Origin: Rachicladosporium sp. CCFEE 5018
Taxonomy: Eukaryota > Ascomycota > Dothideomycetes > Cladosporiales > Cladosporiaceae
Direction of reading: 5' to 3'
DNA: 64,000 nt
NCBI GenBank assembly: GCA_002077045.2
Contig: KZ111165.1
Coordinates: forward strand, 361,070 to 425,069
The translations under genes and the position numbers were made by a program. This document shows, piece by piece, positions 29,093-39,355 of this stretch. Position 1 is the stretch's first letter, and the number at the start of each line of letters is the position of its first letter. The notes beneath the pieces were generated by a model. It saw only the letters and a program-made list of their open reading frames with translations, was not told the origin of the DNA and searched no databases.

Positions 29093-31777
29093 ATGCCATC
29101 GCTACAAAACAGCAATCTTAGAGCACGACATCCCAGAGAGGCCCAAGATCCCTTCGACTTTCCCCCCGATCAACATCTCCTGATCACGACGCCTTCACGC
29201 GTCTTCTCTTGGGACGCGTCTGGACTCCAAACCCTCTTCAAATCCTCCAAGTCCGGCATCGCAGCCGCGGCCGAAAGCAACGATGGCTCAGGCATCCTCG
29301 CCGTGGCTGACAAGCACACGGTCGTGCTTCATGACATCGAGCGCGGCAAGGACAAGAGCTAGGGGCTCACGGCTGAAGAGGATGAAGTGCGGCACTTGAG
29401 CTACACGGCTGATTCGAAGAAGCTTTATTTGTCCACGAAGGTCACGAATGCGGTACAATGTTACTCTACGGAGGGTCAGAGGTTGTTGAGTCCGCCGGAG
29501 GTGCTTGCGAGTTCACCGGTTGTGCTGGCAGTTTCCCCTAATGGCGGATTAATGGTGACAGCGGAGAGAGATCCGCCAAGTGTGTACCTGAAGTACTTGA
29601 GAGGAACGACGCCCTCAACTATGGTAGTGCTGCAAAGTTCTGGGACTGGTGTGGCTGTTACTGCGTTTCATCCCGATCGACCGGAGGTGTTCTTGCTTGG
29701 ATTCGAGGATGGTACACTCGCAGTAATTGATGTCAGCAGGCTCGCCAATGTCGCAAATGACGGTCTCTACGCTGATCAAAAGCGCGTTGGCAAGGCAGAG
29801 CTGGGTCGCATCCGCAATTTGCACAAGTCAACGACTTCGAGGTCAAGAAGCAGAGACAAGTCGATCACAGGCGCAGCGTTCCTCCCAGATCGTGCACTCA
29901 GGGTGATCAGTGTCGGCGCGGATGGACGATGCAGGCTGTCCGACTTCTCTGGCAAACCTACTATTCTGTGGACCTGGCACTGCAAGGTATCGCTCGCGTG
30001 CATTGCGGTCTCGTGTACCAAGAAGTCAACATCACAGCCGCCACTCCATGGCGAAATCTCGGAACATTTGACGCCATATTCACCATCGGCACTAATAGCG
30101 ATTGGCAGTGAGCACGGCTCAGTCATGCTGTACGATTCACTTGGCTTGCTGAAGCACCATAGCCGAGTCGGGAGGAAAGGTCAGAGGCTCATAAGCGTCG
30201 AGTGGATACAAGGTCCTTCACCTGGCCTTTCTTCTCGAATTGTCCCTCGCGAGACAAGTGTTCTACTTGGTATCCCACCTGGATCGATCTGTGAGCCGCG
30301 AAAGCAGACAGCCCAACACGATGGCACAGGAGATCCGCACTTTCTAGGTGTTCATCCTGCCTTGCGGCCCCCAGCCACGGCTATCGCCCCTCCGAGCACC
30401 CGCAAATTCACCATTCACCCTGATGAAGAATGTACAATGGGTACGGTACGTCGCGCACCGCCACAGCCGGGTGCACTTATCGCTTCACCAGCGGTACCTG
30501 CAAACCGAGATCTCTTCTCGACTACATTGAAGCCTTGGCCAGCTGAGTTAGGCGGCCGTAACCCGAGACTCAGAAGTGCGCCCATCTCCCGGCCGCGCAT
30601 CTCCACCAACACGTTCGCAAAACGGATTGTCTCGACATCGCGCAAGAAGCCTACGATCTCATGGCCGATTGACATGGAGCTCTCAGCCAGAGAGAGCCAT
30701 GCCACTAGCTCCATCTCGCTGACGAGTAAACGGGACGGCAATGATGAGCCTTTGCCTCACCATGCTGGCGTGGCGGCTCGAGCTCGCGCAAAGAAGCTCG
30801 ATGGCTCATCCCGGCACGGACTTCCTCCTGAACCAGCACCGATCTCGACTAGACCGAGAACGAGAACAAATGTGCGATCTCCATCCACGCCCAGATCACC
30901 AAAGGGGGCACCGACAAGTGGTCAGGTCCGTGAAGGGAGTGCGGGCCATACACAAATTACACGGCCACAATTTGCGCCGATTGCGTGTTCCAAGCCATTG
31001 ACTATGCCACCACAGCCTGTACTGTCGCCACCGAGACCACCAGTCGAGTCACGAGTGTATGGGCGCGGCGGAAGATGGGTTAGTGACTCGGTGTCGGAGG
31101 ACTCATGGTTTGTGCTGCACGAGAATGAGCTGTGGCTTACCTCTGATGACGAGCAAGCACACATCACGGCACGTCAACATCACCTGTTTCGTCGCCCACC
31201 AACCCACCAGACTTCACGATCACATGCTGGCCTTCAAGGCGTTCAGCTGCCAGTCCAAGTGTTCTCAGGCCACAGCGTTTACCCGGAGCACGACCCTCTG
31301 AGCAGCCAGGCCGTTCCTATGCGAGCTAAGACTAGACGCGCGAAGACTTTCGCGCCAGACTCCGACCACGTACGACGTCTCTTTCCGCGGACATCGTCAC
31401 TTAGCCGCGATCGCAAGGGAAAAGGCAAGAGTGCGCGGCCACGCAAGAGCGTACAGCAACATCTAGCGCCTCAGCTCACGTCAAGTGCAATAGCTGGACA
31501 TAACACGACTGGCGAAGGAAGGATGCACGCAAAGAGTACCAAGAACTTCCCTGGTGACTGTATAGAGTCTCGCGAGCGTTCCGGAGAGCTGCACGAGGCG
31601 AGCAACTGCTGTGTGGAGTCAGCCGCGAGAACACGAGCTTTGGAAGGCGAGCTGTCTGCGTTGAAGCTCGAGCTGGCAGCAGTGAAGCCTGCATTACTGT
31701 CACATGCTGCTGCTGGAAAATACCTTCCGAAGCAACACCATCGTTCTGGTCGCGAAGACAAGATGCGCCGCCCTTGA
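29093..31777 (+). CDS. WD40-like protein of unknown function, interrupted by an in-frame stop
   Basis: One frame runs from MPSLQNSNLRARHPRE at 29093 to 31777 (895 codons), except for a single TAG at 29360-29362. Translation reads DIERGKDKS, stop, GLTAEEDEVRHLSYTADS, with matching WD-like strands on both sides (ILAVADKHTVVLHDIE; LYLSTKVTNAVQCYS; VISVGADGRCRLSDFSG). The stop is therefore inside a propeller blade, not between genes. No intron with good sites removes it. The remaining 796 codons are open, so the lesion is recent, a sequencing error, or read through. The C-terminal half is basic and disordered with a short Leu/Glu-rich coiled coil near the end (RALEGELSALKLELAAV). Family not recognised. 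No second copy is visible to compare. Confidence 0.65.
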
Positions 31778-32591
31778 GCATGGGCTGGACCTTTCCATGA
31801 GACTCCCGCGCAGTGCCTGCGCGCCGACCTCAATCGCAACCTCGAGGTCGCACCAGGCTGGCTTCTTTGCAGCGTCTGAACGTTCACGAGTCAGCACTTG
31901 ATAGACAATCACCTTACGCGCGTTGCATGTTGGTGAGATATGGAGTTTCTGGTACTTGTCTATCGTACGCGCCGTTAAAACTGACGTCAAGGTGAAGTTT
32001 AGGTAAGTCATCGCGGGACGGGAGGCTCCATCCTTCTGCGGGGTTGCGAACCTTGTTCTCAGAAATGCATGTGAGAGCTTCGATTTCTTCGATCATTGAT
32101 GTGAGCCTTGGACTCGGTACGCGCACCTCTCTTGCGTGCCCAGGAACGATTTTGAGCTTCACAAACGTGAGTGAGACTCGCTTGCACTTTGTGGCAGCCG
32201 TCGTCGCCTTCAGCTCGGATACACGTCGGCATCCACTCGTTTCCATCGCGTGGTCTGAAACATCGCGACATGGATGCGGAGAAGGACCGATCTCTTTCCC
32301 CGCCTCTTACTTCACCATTGGCTCGGAGCTTAACGCAATTGGGATGACCTTAGCGGGATTCTGACGCTGTGCCGGCGTCCCACTGATGAGTGGACCATAC
32401 AACGATATGCATGATCACACGGCGCATTGGGCCTTCGTAAGGTTCACACGTCATGCTGCCTGCTGTTATCCAGGATGTAGGTCCGTTGCTCGCGTGAGCT
32501 ACAACAAGTAAGTACGCCCACGAGGTTTTTGTCTCGAAGACTTCCGTTGCGACCCGCTATTGTTGATTTTATTGTTTACAATATTCCCATC
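31778..32591. other. Intergenic between WD40-like gene and sugar transporter
   Basis: 814 bp with overlapping open frames of about 100 codons on both strands (for example 32044-32364 plus and 31914-32246 minus). None shows a recognisable domain or clean start and splice context. It contains the transporter promoter. Confidence 0.4.
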
Positions 32592-35140
32592 ATGTTCGGA
32601 TCGAAAAACGGCCAACGCTACTTCGGCTTTCGAGGAGGATGGCTGACGTTCTGGGTGACCGTGGCATGTGCCACCGATATGACTCTGGTAAGACCACCCT
32701 ATGCAAACAACTCTCAGGAAGTCGGACCCATCTTGAGCGCCTGTGAATGCGTCCGTCATAGCGGTAGGGCTTCAGAAGAGCCCCCGAGAGGCATCCGTTT
32801 GTTCGGCTAAAGCATGGTCTGCGATCTGGCTTCTCTCAGGCACCGCGTTGGCACCTCGACATCATGGACTGTGTCGATAGCAGCTTCGCCTACGGATTAG
32901 TCTTTGGGAGAGATACCTGGGATCAGCGGCATACGGCTGACACAATGTAGTTCGGATACGACCAGGGTGTCTTCGGAGGCGTGATTGTCACGGATGACTT
33001 TCTTGAAACGCTCAACATTGTCGGCGATACATCGATGATAAGTACAGTGACTGCTCTCTACACCATCGGCTGCTTCTTCGGAGCCGTTGCTGCATTCGTC
33101 GTTGGTGACATTCTGGGGAGGAAGAAGTCAATTCTTATGGGCACCACCATCATGTCCGTCGGCGCCATTTTGCAGATCACGGCTTATAGCGTGCCGCATA
33201 TGATCGTTGGACGTATCGTTGCAGGAATAGGTAACAGCAAGACACCCAAGCAATGATATCACGGCACTAATACGTCCTATGCAATGGAATCAACACCTCT
33301 ACAGTATGTAATGCCTAATGTCTGTCCGTCGGTGTTCCCTGGCTGACGGAAATATAGGCACCACCATGGCAAGCCGAGACCTCCGCAGCAGCTTGGCGAG
33401 GCAAACTCATCGTCATCGAGCTCATCATGAACATAGCTGGTAGGTCTCGATAATCAGTCCATGTCGCCAGCTGCGACCACTGACAGAGTGACAGGCTTTA
33501 GTCTTAGCAACTGGGTGACGTTCGGCTTCAGCTTCGTCCCTGGACCCGTTGCGTGGCGCCTGCCATTGGCTTTCCAATTCATCTTCATCGTCATCCTTTA
33601 CGCGACCGTACCATGGCTGCCAGAATCTCCTAGATGGCTGGTCATGAAGGGTCGCTTCAAGGAAGCGGAGCAAATCTTGGCAGACCTCGAAGCGAAGGAC
33701 ATCGATGATCCGATGATCCAGGCTCAACTCGGTGAGATCAAGTTCGCTGCCAACTACGAACGGGAGCACGCTGTACGAATTCGAGACCTGGTCCGCGGAA
33801 GGAAAGGCGATCAGGCTGGGACTTGTACGGTCCGCCGACTACTGCTTGGAATGGGCTCGCAGTTCATGCAGCAATTTTCTGGTATGATCCACCATATGCT
33901 GCACCCTCTTCGCGCTTCAGAATTTCTGACCTATTCTCAGGCATCAACGTAACATCTTACTATCTTCCTACTGTCTTAATTCAATCTGTTGGTTTTACCA
34001 ATCGCATGGCACGCCTCATTGCAGCTGTGAACTCGGTCAGCTATCTGCTGTTCTCGACCATAGTGAGTACCTGCGATTCTGGGCGTCTGGGCCCGCACTG
34101 ACTCGCGCAGGGCATTCCGCAAGTCGAGAGATGGGGCCGCCGAAAGATGCTCATGTATGCCGCAGCTGGGCAATGTTTCTGCTACGTTATCATCACCGCG
34201 CTGCTGCGATATAACAAGCTCCCGGGATACGCGCACCAGACGGAAGTCGCCAAAGCTAGCGTGGCGTTCTTCTTTTTGTACTACGTCTTCTTTGGTAAGG
34301 ATCGCACCCTTCCTGGCTAGCTACGCTCTCGCCAAAGTCTGGAGGTCTCATATGCTCCTGCCGACTGCGCCGTGCCAGTGGTAGTCCCGTCAAAATGGCG
34401 TCGAGAGCCTAAAGACGTGGAGAACTGCCCTTTGACGACTGGCTACTGCTCTCTCACCGACAGTCTCGCCGCGGAAGTCGCACTGCAACGCAGTTGAGAG
34501 GGGCGTATGGAACCTTCAGACTATCGACACAACGAAACGTTTGACGAGTGTACTGACAAGTGTCGTAGGCATTGGAATGCAAGGTGTCCCGTGGCTCTAC
34601 CCCAGCGAAATCAACTCTCTTTCGATGAAGAATAAGGGCGCCGCTCTTGGAACAGCAACCAACTGGCTCTGTGAGGAATTTCGAATCGCATCGACAATGT
34701 CAGCACTGACATTTGGCAGGCAACTTCATCATAGTCGAGATCACACCCATCGGCATCGACTCCCTGGGCTGGCAGTTCTACATCATCTGGGCTGTCTTCA
34801 ACGGGGCCTTCGTACCCCTGGTCTACTTCTTCTACCCAGAAACTTCAGATCGCACGCTCGAAGATATCGATAGATACTTCATGGAGAATCAGAACGTTTT
34901 CGTCAACAAAGACAAGGTAACAGCCACGTTTGAGTCCAATGATGCATCTACTGACAGTTGCACACGCAGGCTGCGACTTCGGCAAAGCGACCGCTTGAGT
35001 ACATCGAGCGCGAGGAGACCGAGATCCGCCGGCACAGCTCAGTCAATGTTCGCGCTGCGAGTATGGCTGCTGAGAAGTACGGCGATGCTGCAATCGATGA
35101 CGAGGCGAAGGATGGTGAGTTGCACAAAGAGGTGGTGTAA
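32592..35140 (+). CDS. MFS sugar transporter, ten exons, one non-AG acceptor
   Basis: Reconstructed exons: 32592-32687, 32951-33230, 33281-33303, 33358-33439, 33495-33881, 33941-34062, 34111-34294, 34569-34670, 34720-34916 and 34970-35140, giving 547 aa. Sugar-porter landmarks occur in order: FGYDQGVFGG, GDILGRKKS, VGRIVAGIGNGINTSTAP, PWLPESPRWLVMKGR, QFMQQFSGINVTSYYLP, VERWGRRKM, PWLYPSEI and FFYPETSDRTLEDIDRYF. These fit a twelve-helix hexose or disaccharide H+ symporter. Intron 2 (33231-33280) ends AT instead of AG immediately before GCAATGG. One G-to-T change would explain this, and normal splicing would probably fail. Introns 1 (263 bp) and 7 (274 bp) are far longer than the 48-59 bp of the others. 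The gene may be a recent pseudogene or use another acceptor. Confidence 0.8.
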
Positions 35141-36020
35141 GGAGAGCAGAAGGCTCTCGAGATCAATGAGTCGGGCAGGCAAGATCTACGAGACCGTACT
35201 CGTCTTCCAGTGTCGCTTCCTTCCGCTTTTCTTGAAACCAGAACGCTGTTGTGCTACTGTCATGAGCACCACAAGATTCCACTTGTGCTCTCGCAGCTGC
35301 GACGAGACCAGCTTCTGGATGATGCGCGTCACGCAGCGACCTACGGCTCTCGTCTACGAGGCTACAGATCGTTCATTGTAGCAGTCGAGTGTACAGATCC
35401 ATAAGCAACGAGCTACTAGAACCGGGAGTGCTATCTTGATATTGACGAAAGAGCTAAGACTGCAGTGAATGGCCTCACAACCCCAACCGATGATCTTGTC
35501 AGGTAGGTGATGGGTAGAGGTGGCGAAGGAGTCTGCCGATGCCTGTTTGTATCGCGTCTAGCCGATTTAGTCCTGCTGACAGCCTCTAGACGCGTTCACT
35601 GCTGACATTGTGTGCACCGGATTTAGTTCTAGGAGCGGGCCTGGGCCCTCATCCGGAGCAACGGCCACACACACAAGCATCCGATCAACTACCCATCATC
35701 ACCCATCAACTTCTCCTTCGCAATTCATCAAAGCTTACATCTCGATATCATGAGCTGGCCGAGCCCGTGGCCACGTGCAACGGCCGCCTCCGAGCCATCT
35801 GCCAAAGCACAAAGCCCAAGACCACGATCCCCGCCACCACAGACCCCGTTGCCAGCTGCATCGAAGCCTGCCAGTACGCATGCTCCATCAGCACGCCCTA
35901 AAAGCCCTCCGCCACAGGTCATCGGGTCAGCGCTTTCGACTCGTCCTGGTCTGTCGCAACGGCTACATACCGCGCCACCGACTCTGCAGTCCACGACGGT
36001 GACGACGACACAAGTAACAT
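35141..36020. other. Intergenic between sugar transporter and SAM37
   Basis: 880 bp between convergent genes. The longest open frame is Pro/Ala-rich (35750-36118, starting MSWPSPWPRATAASEP). It runs into the 3' end of SAM37 on the opposite strand and has no recognisable domain, so I do not call it a gene. A cysteine-containing frame lies in the other register at 35740-36000. Nothing else recognised. Confidence 0.4.
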
Positions 36021-37226
36021 CTACACTTGGAGGACCTCAGTACGTCCGTGCTCGCCGTGCGGCCAGACGAGCAGACCAGTTGCGAGTGCGTGGTAGCCGC
36101 CGAGGGCGAGAGAGGTGAGCGCAGTGAGGAGCAGGGGCTGGAAGTAACGGCGCCAGAATGGGGTGCGCGAGGGGTTTGTGGTGATGACTTGTGGAGAGCG
36201 GCCGAGGTAAGGAATTTGATGAACGAGCTCGGTGGCTATCGTCGTGACTGTGTTGACGATGGAAGAGTGTTGAGATGTGCGCCAGGGAAGTGAAGCAGGC
36301 TTCGCATCTGTCGCAGCATCTCCACCGCTTTGCAAAGCCATGACTTCCTCGACCGACGTGCTGAGTCTCAGATCCTTGTGCATCCTCTCCGTAAACCGCT
36401 GCAGGTCAGGGTACTTCGTTCGCATAGTCTGCGCAAGCCAGTCCTGCTCCACCTTCGGGAAAAGCATCAACCCCAGATACCCATAAGCCAAACAATCCAC
36501 CTCCCTTGCCTCTTCACTCCCTAAGAAGTGATCCCCATGCCCCAACATCTCACTCAATGGCTCGAAGAAGTTCTCTGCAAGCGCATGCAGTTTGAACGTC
36601 GCAGCATACTCCGGCTTCTGCAACAGACCCCTCAACGTTGCCTTCCCACTCCCAAGCAACAGACTCGCCCGTCCTTTCGCCTGCGTCTCGAATCCTCCAT
36701 CTTGCTTCCCGACGCCCTCAAAGCCTTGCGGCCGATGGCTCATGTCCTCGTGCACATTATCCACATCTATACTGTGTATACCCAAGTGCTCCGTCTGTTT
36801 CCGGGCTACTGCGCGACGATGCGGAGGGAGAATGTAGTTTGCGTGCCAGGGGAGGATGCGAGTGAAGGCTGGACGCGTGTTGGAGGCGTAGTTTGAGGCT
36901 GAGACGTAGAGGTTTATTGCGAGAAGGGAGGGGCCGTGGGTTTGGATGAAGGAGGAGAGGGCTGTGGCGTCTGCACTGGGTGGAGAACGGGAAGACCAGG
37001 AGTCTAGAGATTCGAGACGTCGTGCGATCGCATTGTAGCCGGAAGCCAGCGTTTGGCTGTCATCCCGTAGACATGGCAAGGTCAGGGTATGGTCATGACT
37101 GATGTGCAGCTCCCAGGAGTCGGTGTCATCTCCGAAGTGCAGGCGCAGCAAAGCAGCGGCAGCATTGCACTCGGCATCGATTGATGGTAGGTCGAAAGCC
37201 GGACCAAGGATGTGTAGTTGCAGCAT
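36021..37226 (-). CDS. SAM37: SAM complex subunit SAM37/metaxin
   Basis: Single exon, 401 aa from MLQLHILGPAFDLPSID; an upstream GTG in the same frame was rejected because this Met opens the family motif. Sam37 sits on the cytosolic face of the mitochondrial outer membrane. It helps release folded beta-barrel proteins from the sorting and assembly machinery. Visible features are the N-terminal thioredoxin-like metaxin motif (GPAFDLPSIDAECNAAAALL), a central helical region, the glutathione-transferase-like EVDCLAYGYLGLMLFPKVEQ typical of the C-terminal metaxin domain, and a hydrophobic segment (LLLTALTSLALGGYHALAT) close to the end that could anchor it in the membrane. Length is in the range of fungal homologs. 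Confidence 0.85.
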   Translation of the reverse strand: MLQLHILGPAFDLPSIDAECNAAAALLRLHFGDDTDSWELHISHDHTLTLPCLRDDSQTLASGYNAIARRLESLDSWSSRSPPSADATALSSFIQTHGPSLLAINLYVSASNYASNTRPAFTRILPWHANYILPPHRRAVARKQTEHLGIHSIDVDNVHEDMSHRPQGFEGVGKQDGGFETQAKGRASLLLGSGKATLRGLLQKPEYAATFKLHALAENFFEPLSEMLGHGDHFLGSEEAREVDCLAYGYLGLMLFPKVEQDWLAQTMRTKYPDLQRFTERMHKDLRLSTSVEEVMALQSGGDAATDAKPASLPWRTSQHSSIVNTVTTIATELVHQIPYLGRSPQVITTNPSRTPFWRRYFQPLLLTALTSLALGGYHALATGLLVWPHGEHGRTEVLQV

Positions 37227-37441
37227 CGCAGTGGTGGACCCATCGAGGACTCGAGCCGCGAACTTCCTGAGATGCAGGTGCCGATGCACGGACTCTTATG
37301 TCAGCATCGCGCTGTCACGTGTCGGCGACGTCGAGAGTCATGTTTCGCAGAGCATCTATCGATCCTTGGTAGGTCTTGACGCTGCATGTTCCTTGAGCTG
37401 TCGGAATCCTAGGCGCAAGATCGGGCTGTCGCTCTGCGTGC

Positions 37442-37770
37442 TTAGAGCTTCGATCGCTCTACCTCTCCAGCCACACTGACCACGATCTTCCCATACACCT
37501 TCCTCTCCTCCAGATCTTTCAGAGCCCTGCCCATACTCGACAAACCCTCGTACTTCCCATAGAGCAGCGGCTTCAGCTTCCCATCGGCCAACATCTTCAA
37601 GTACCCGTCCCAGATCTCATTCATCTGCTTCGGAAAGCGCCTGCCGCTCTCGCCGTACCGATAGCCGACCACAGTGATCGACTTCAGCAGCAGCCTATTC
37701 ATCTTGACATCCTCCATAACTCCGCCTCTGGCTGCAAAGCCCAAGATCACAATCGTGCCTGCATAGGCAC
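37442..37770 (-). CDS. Zinc-type alcohol dehydrogenase/quinone reductase, C-terminal fragment
   Basis: Only the last ~109 codons are present, because the coding sequence runs into the N gap on its 5' side. The fragment carries the end of the Rossmann fold (AGTIVILGFAARGG), a MNRLLLKSITVVGYRYGE block, and the C-terminal catalytic-fold return (GLSSMGRALKDLEERKVYGKIVVSV). That pattern is typical of medium-chain dehydrogenase/reductase proteins acting on quinones, enals or alcohols with NADPH. Whether the active site keeps zinc ligands cannot be judged. It is broken by the assembly, not evidently by mutation. Confidence 0.75.
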
Positions 37771-37870
37771 NNNNNNNNNNNNNNNNNNNNNNNNNNNNNN
37801 NNNNNNNNNNNNNNNNNNNNNNNNNNNNNNNNNNNNNNNNNNNNNNNNNNNNNNNNNNNNNNNNNNNNNN
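37771..37870. other. Assembly gap of 100 N (scaffold join)
   Basis: Exactly 100 N, the conventional placeholder for unknown length. It removes the 5' two-thirds of the dehydrogenase gene and possibly the 3' exon of the secreted-protein gene, so at least several hundred bases are missing. It lies between the single-copy region that follows copy A and the region that leads into copy B. Confidence 0.97.
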
Positions 37871-37900
37871 TTAGGCCATGCCAAGGGAGAGATATCAGAC

Positions 37901-38634
37901 TCACATCGATGAGTCGCCATACGTCCGTTCATCCACGTCGTACGTTACAAGATCGAAGGTCGCTATGCCCCGTGTATTCGTCAAAGTCCATGCCGAGTCC
38001 GTGGCCGTATCGATCGACACCCAGGTAGCATATGAAAGTGTTGGAAATCTAATCCAGCATGCGCACCATTGTGATGTTGTGGCATTGGTCACGTTGTAGG
38101 ATATAGATGTTGCACTGGACGCACTCCGGGTCACTGTGCCTGGCATGATATTCGTGGCATTGTTCGTCGAGTCCAACACTGTCCTCGCAGCAGAGGTGCC
38201 ATTGATAGAAATTGGCGTATAGGGCGGTGAATCAGACGCTTCAGCTGGTGCTGTCACGCTTGCTGTGCTAGCCTGTGCTGAGATACTCTCGTGTTCGCTA
38301 AGAGATATGGTGGGTGTAAACGACGTCGAGGCAAGTCCCGCGGTCCTTGAGGTTGCACCAGGACTGCTCGAGGAACTTGAGCCATCGCCGGCACGCGGAG
38401 ACCCGTGTCCAAGTGACTCGAGATTGGCGGGTAGCGATGTACTTGTACTGGGAGTGACGGCAGAATATGCTGTGGAGCTGTTGGTGTACTGTCTCGGTAC
38501 TGCTGGAGTCAGTCATGCTGTTTTACAAAGTCGAAGCGCCATTATTGCGGCTCACCTAAGCCGGCGTGAGTTGCTCGTGGCGAAAGGAAGCACAACAAAT
38601 AAGAAACCACGGATAACAACATGGAAGCGATCAT
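37901..38634 (-). CDS. Ser/Thr-rich secreted protein, possibly 3' incomplete
   Basis: Two exons, 38634-38556 and 38502-37901, giving up to 226 aa. Exon 1 encodes a signal peptide (MIASMLLSVVSYLLCFLSPR, then ATHAG), and GTGAGC...CTCCAG splicing joins it in frame to LAVPRQYTNSSTAYS. The mature chain is rich in Ser, Thr, Ala and Pro up to about residue 150, with several N-x-S/T sites and a later WCACWIRF segment. No family recognised. The apparent TGA stop at 37901 overlaps a good donor (AT-GTGAGT), and no GPI or membrane segment precedes it. The gene may therefore splice on into the N gap. The likely destination is the cell wall or exterior. Confidence 0.6.
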
Positions 38635-39355
38635 ATTGGAACGGCCGCACCGGCTGCAAGAAAGGAAGATCGCGACGGGCGCTTAAGAGTGCACCCAGCG
38701 TACTACTTACTCATATCACCGCCTGAGGTAGCTTAAGTGGCGACGGGTGGATCTCCATGCTGTCTGTCTCGATCACGGCACACGTGCTAGACAGCGCCGT
38801 TGAAAGTATGGCAGTGGCGTGCAATTCGACTACTACATGGCACGTTAGTGTACAATGTGCAGATGGTAGCATCGAGAAATCAGCCAATAGCACTACGCAG
38901 CGAGTATGAAACGCAATAAAAGTGTTGCGGCTGAAGGATCGCTTGCGATCCAGGTCGATTGCCGGCAAACCATAGAGATAGGGGTTTGACCTTTTGCCAA
39001 ATGCGATGCAAGCCTGAGTGCGGCTGAGGCTCCCGCTCTTCTGAGTGACATGTCTTTTGCATGAGAACCTCCGGCTCAGCGACGCCTCGCTCGAGATCTG
39101 CAGGCACGTACGCATGGCAGGCGAAGCTGTGAGGCCAGGGGCAGAAGGTGACTGGTTGAAGTTGAGGCTGTCGAAGGATTCAGGATCAGTAACGATGGTG
39201 AAGGATGCTGGAGTGCAGATAAGCTTCATCGGTGGTTCATTTCACCGATGTTGCGATGCCAAGGCTAATGTTGATCGAAGCGTCAACACGAGCAGACCGC
39301 GGCGACGACGACCATATTGAGTGTACTTACACGACGGCTTGGGACTCCAGCAATC
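38635..39355. promoter_or_regulatory. Divergent intergenic region, secreted-protein and EF-hand genes
   Basis: 721 bp between divergent start codons, carrying both promoters. A 172-codon minus-strand frame (38711-39229) is open but shows no domain, no signal peptide and no partner exon, so I do not call it. Confidence 0.4.

Noticed and set aside
31700..32364. Overlapping ~100-codon frames on both strands
   Set aside because: No domain, no clear splice structure, mutually overlapping; cannot be told from chance.
35750..36118. Pro/Ala-rich open frame starting MSWPSPWPRA
   Set aside because: Overlaps the SAM37 3' end antisense, low complexity, no homology I can recognise.
20212..37770. Secondary-metabolite or defence gene cluster in the single-copy middle region
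   Set aside because: The neighbours are unrelated housekeeping and surface genes; no synthase, tailoring enzymes or regulator set is present.
38711..39229. 172-codon minus-strand open frame
   Set aside because: No recognisable domain, signal peptide or splice partner; length is within chance range for this base composition.
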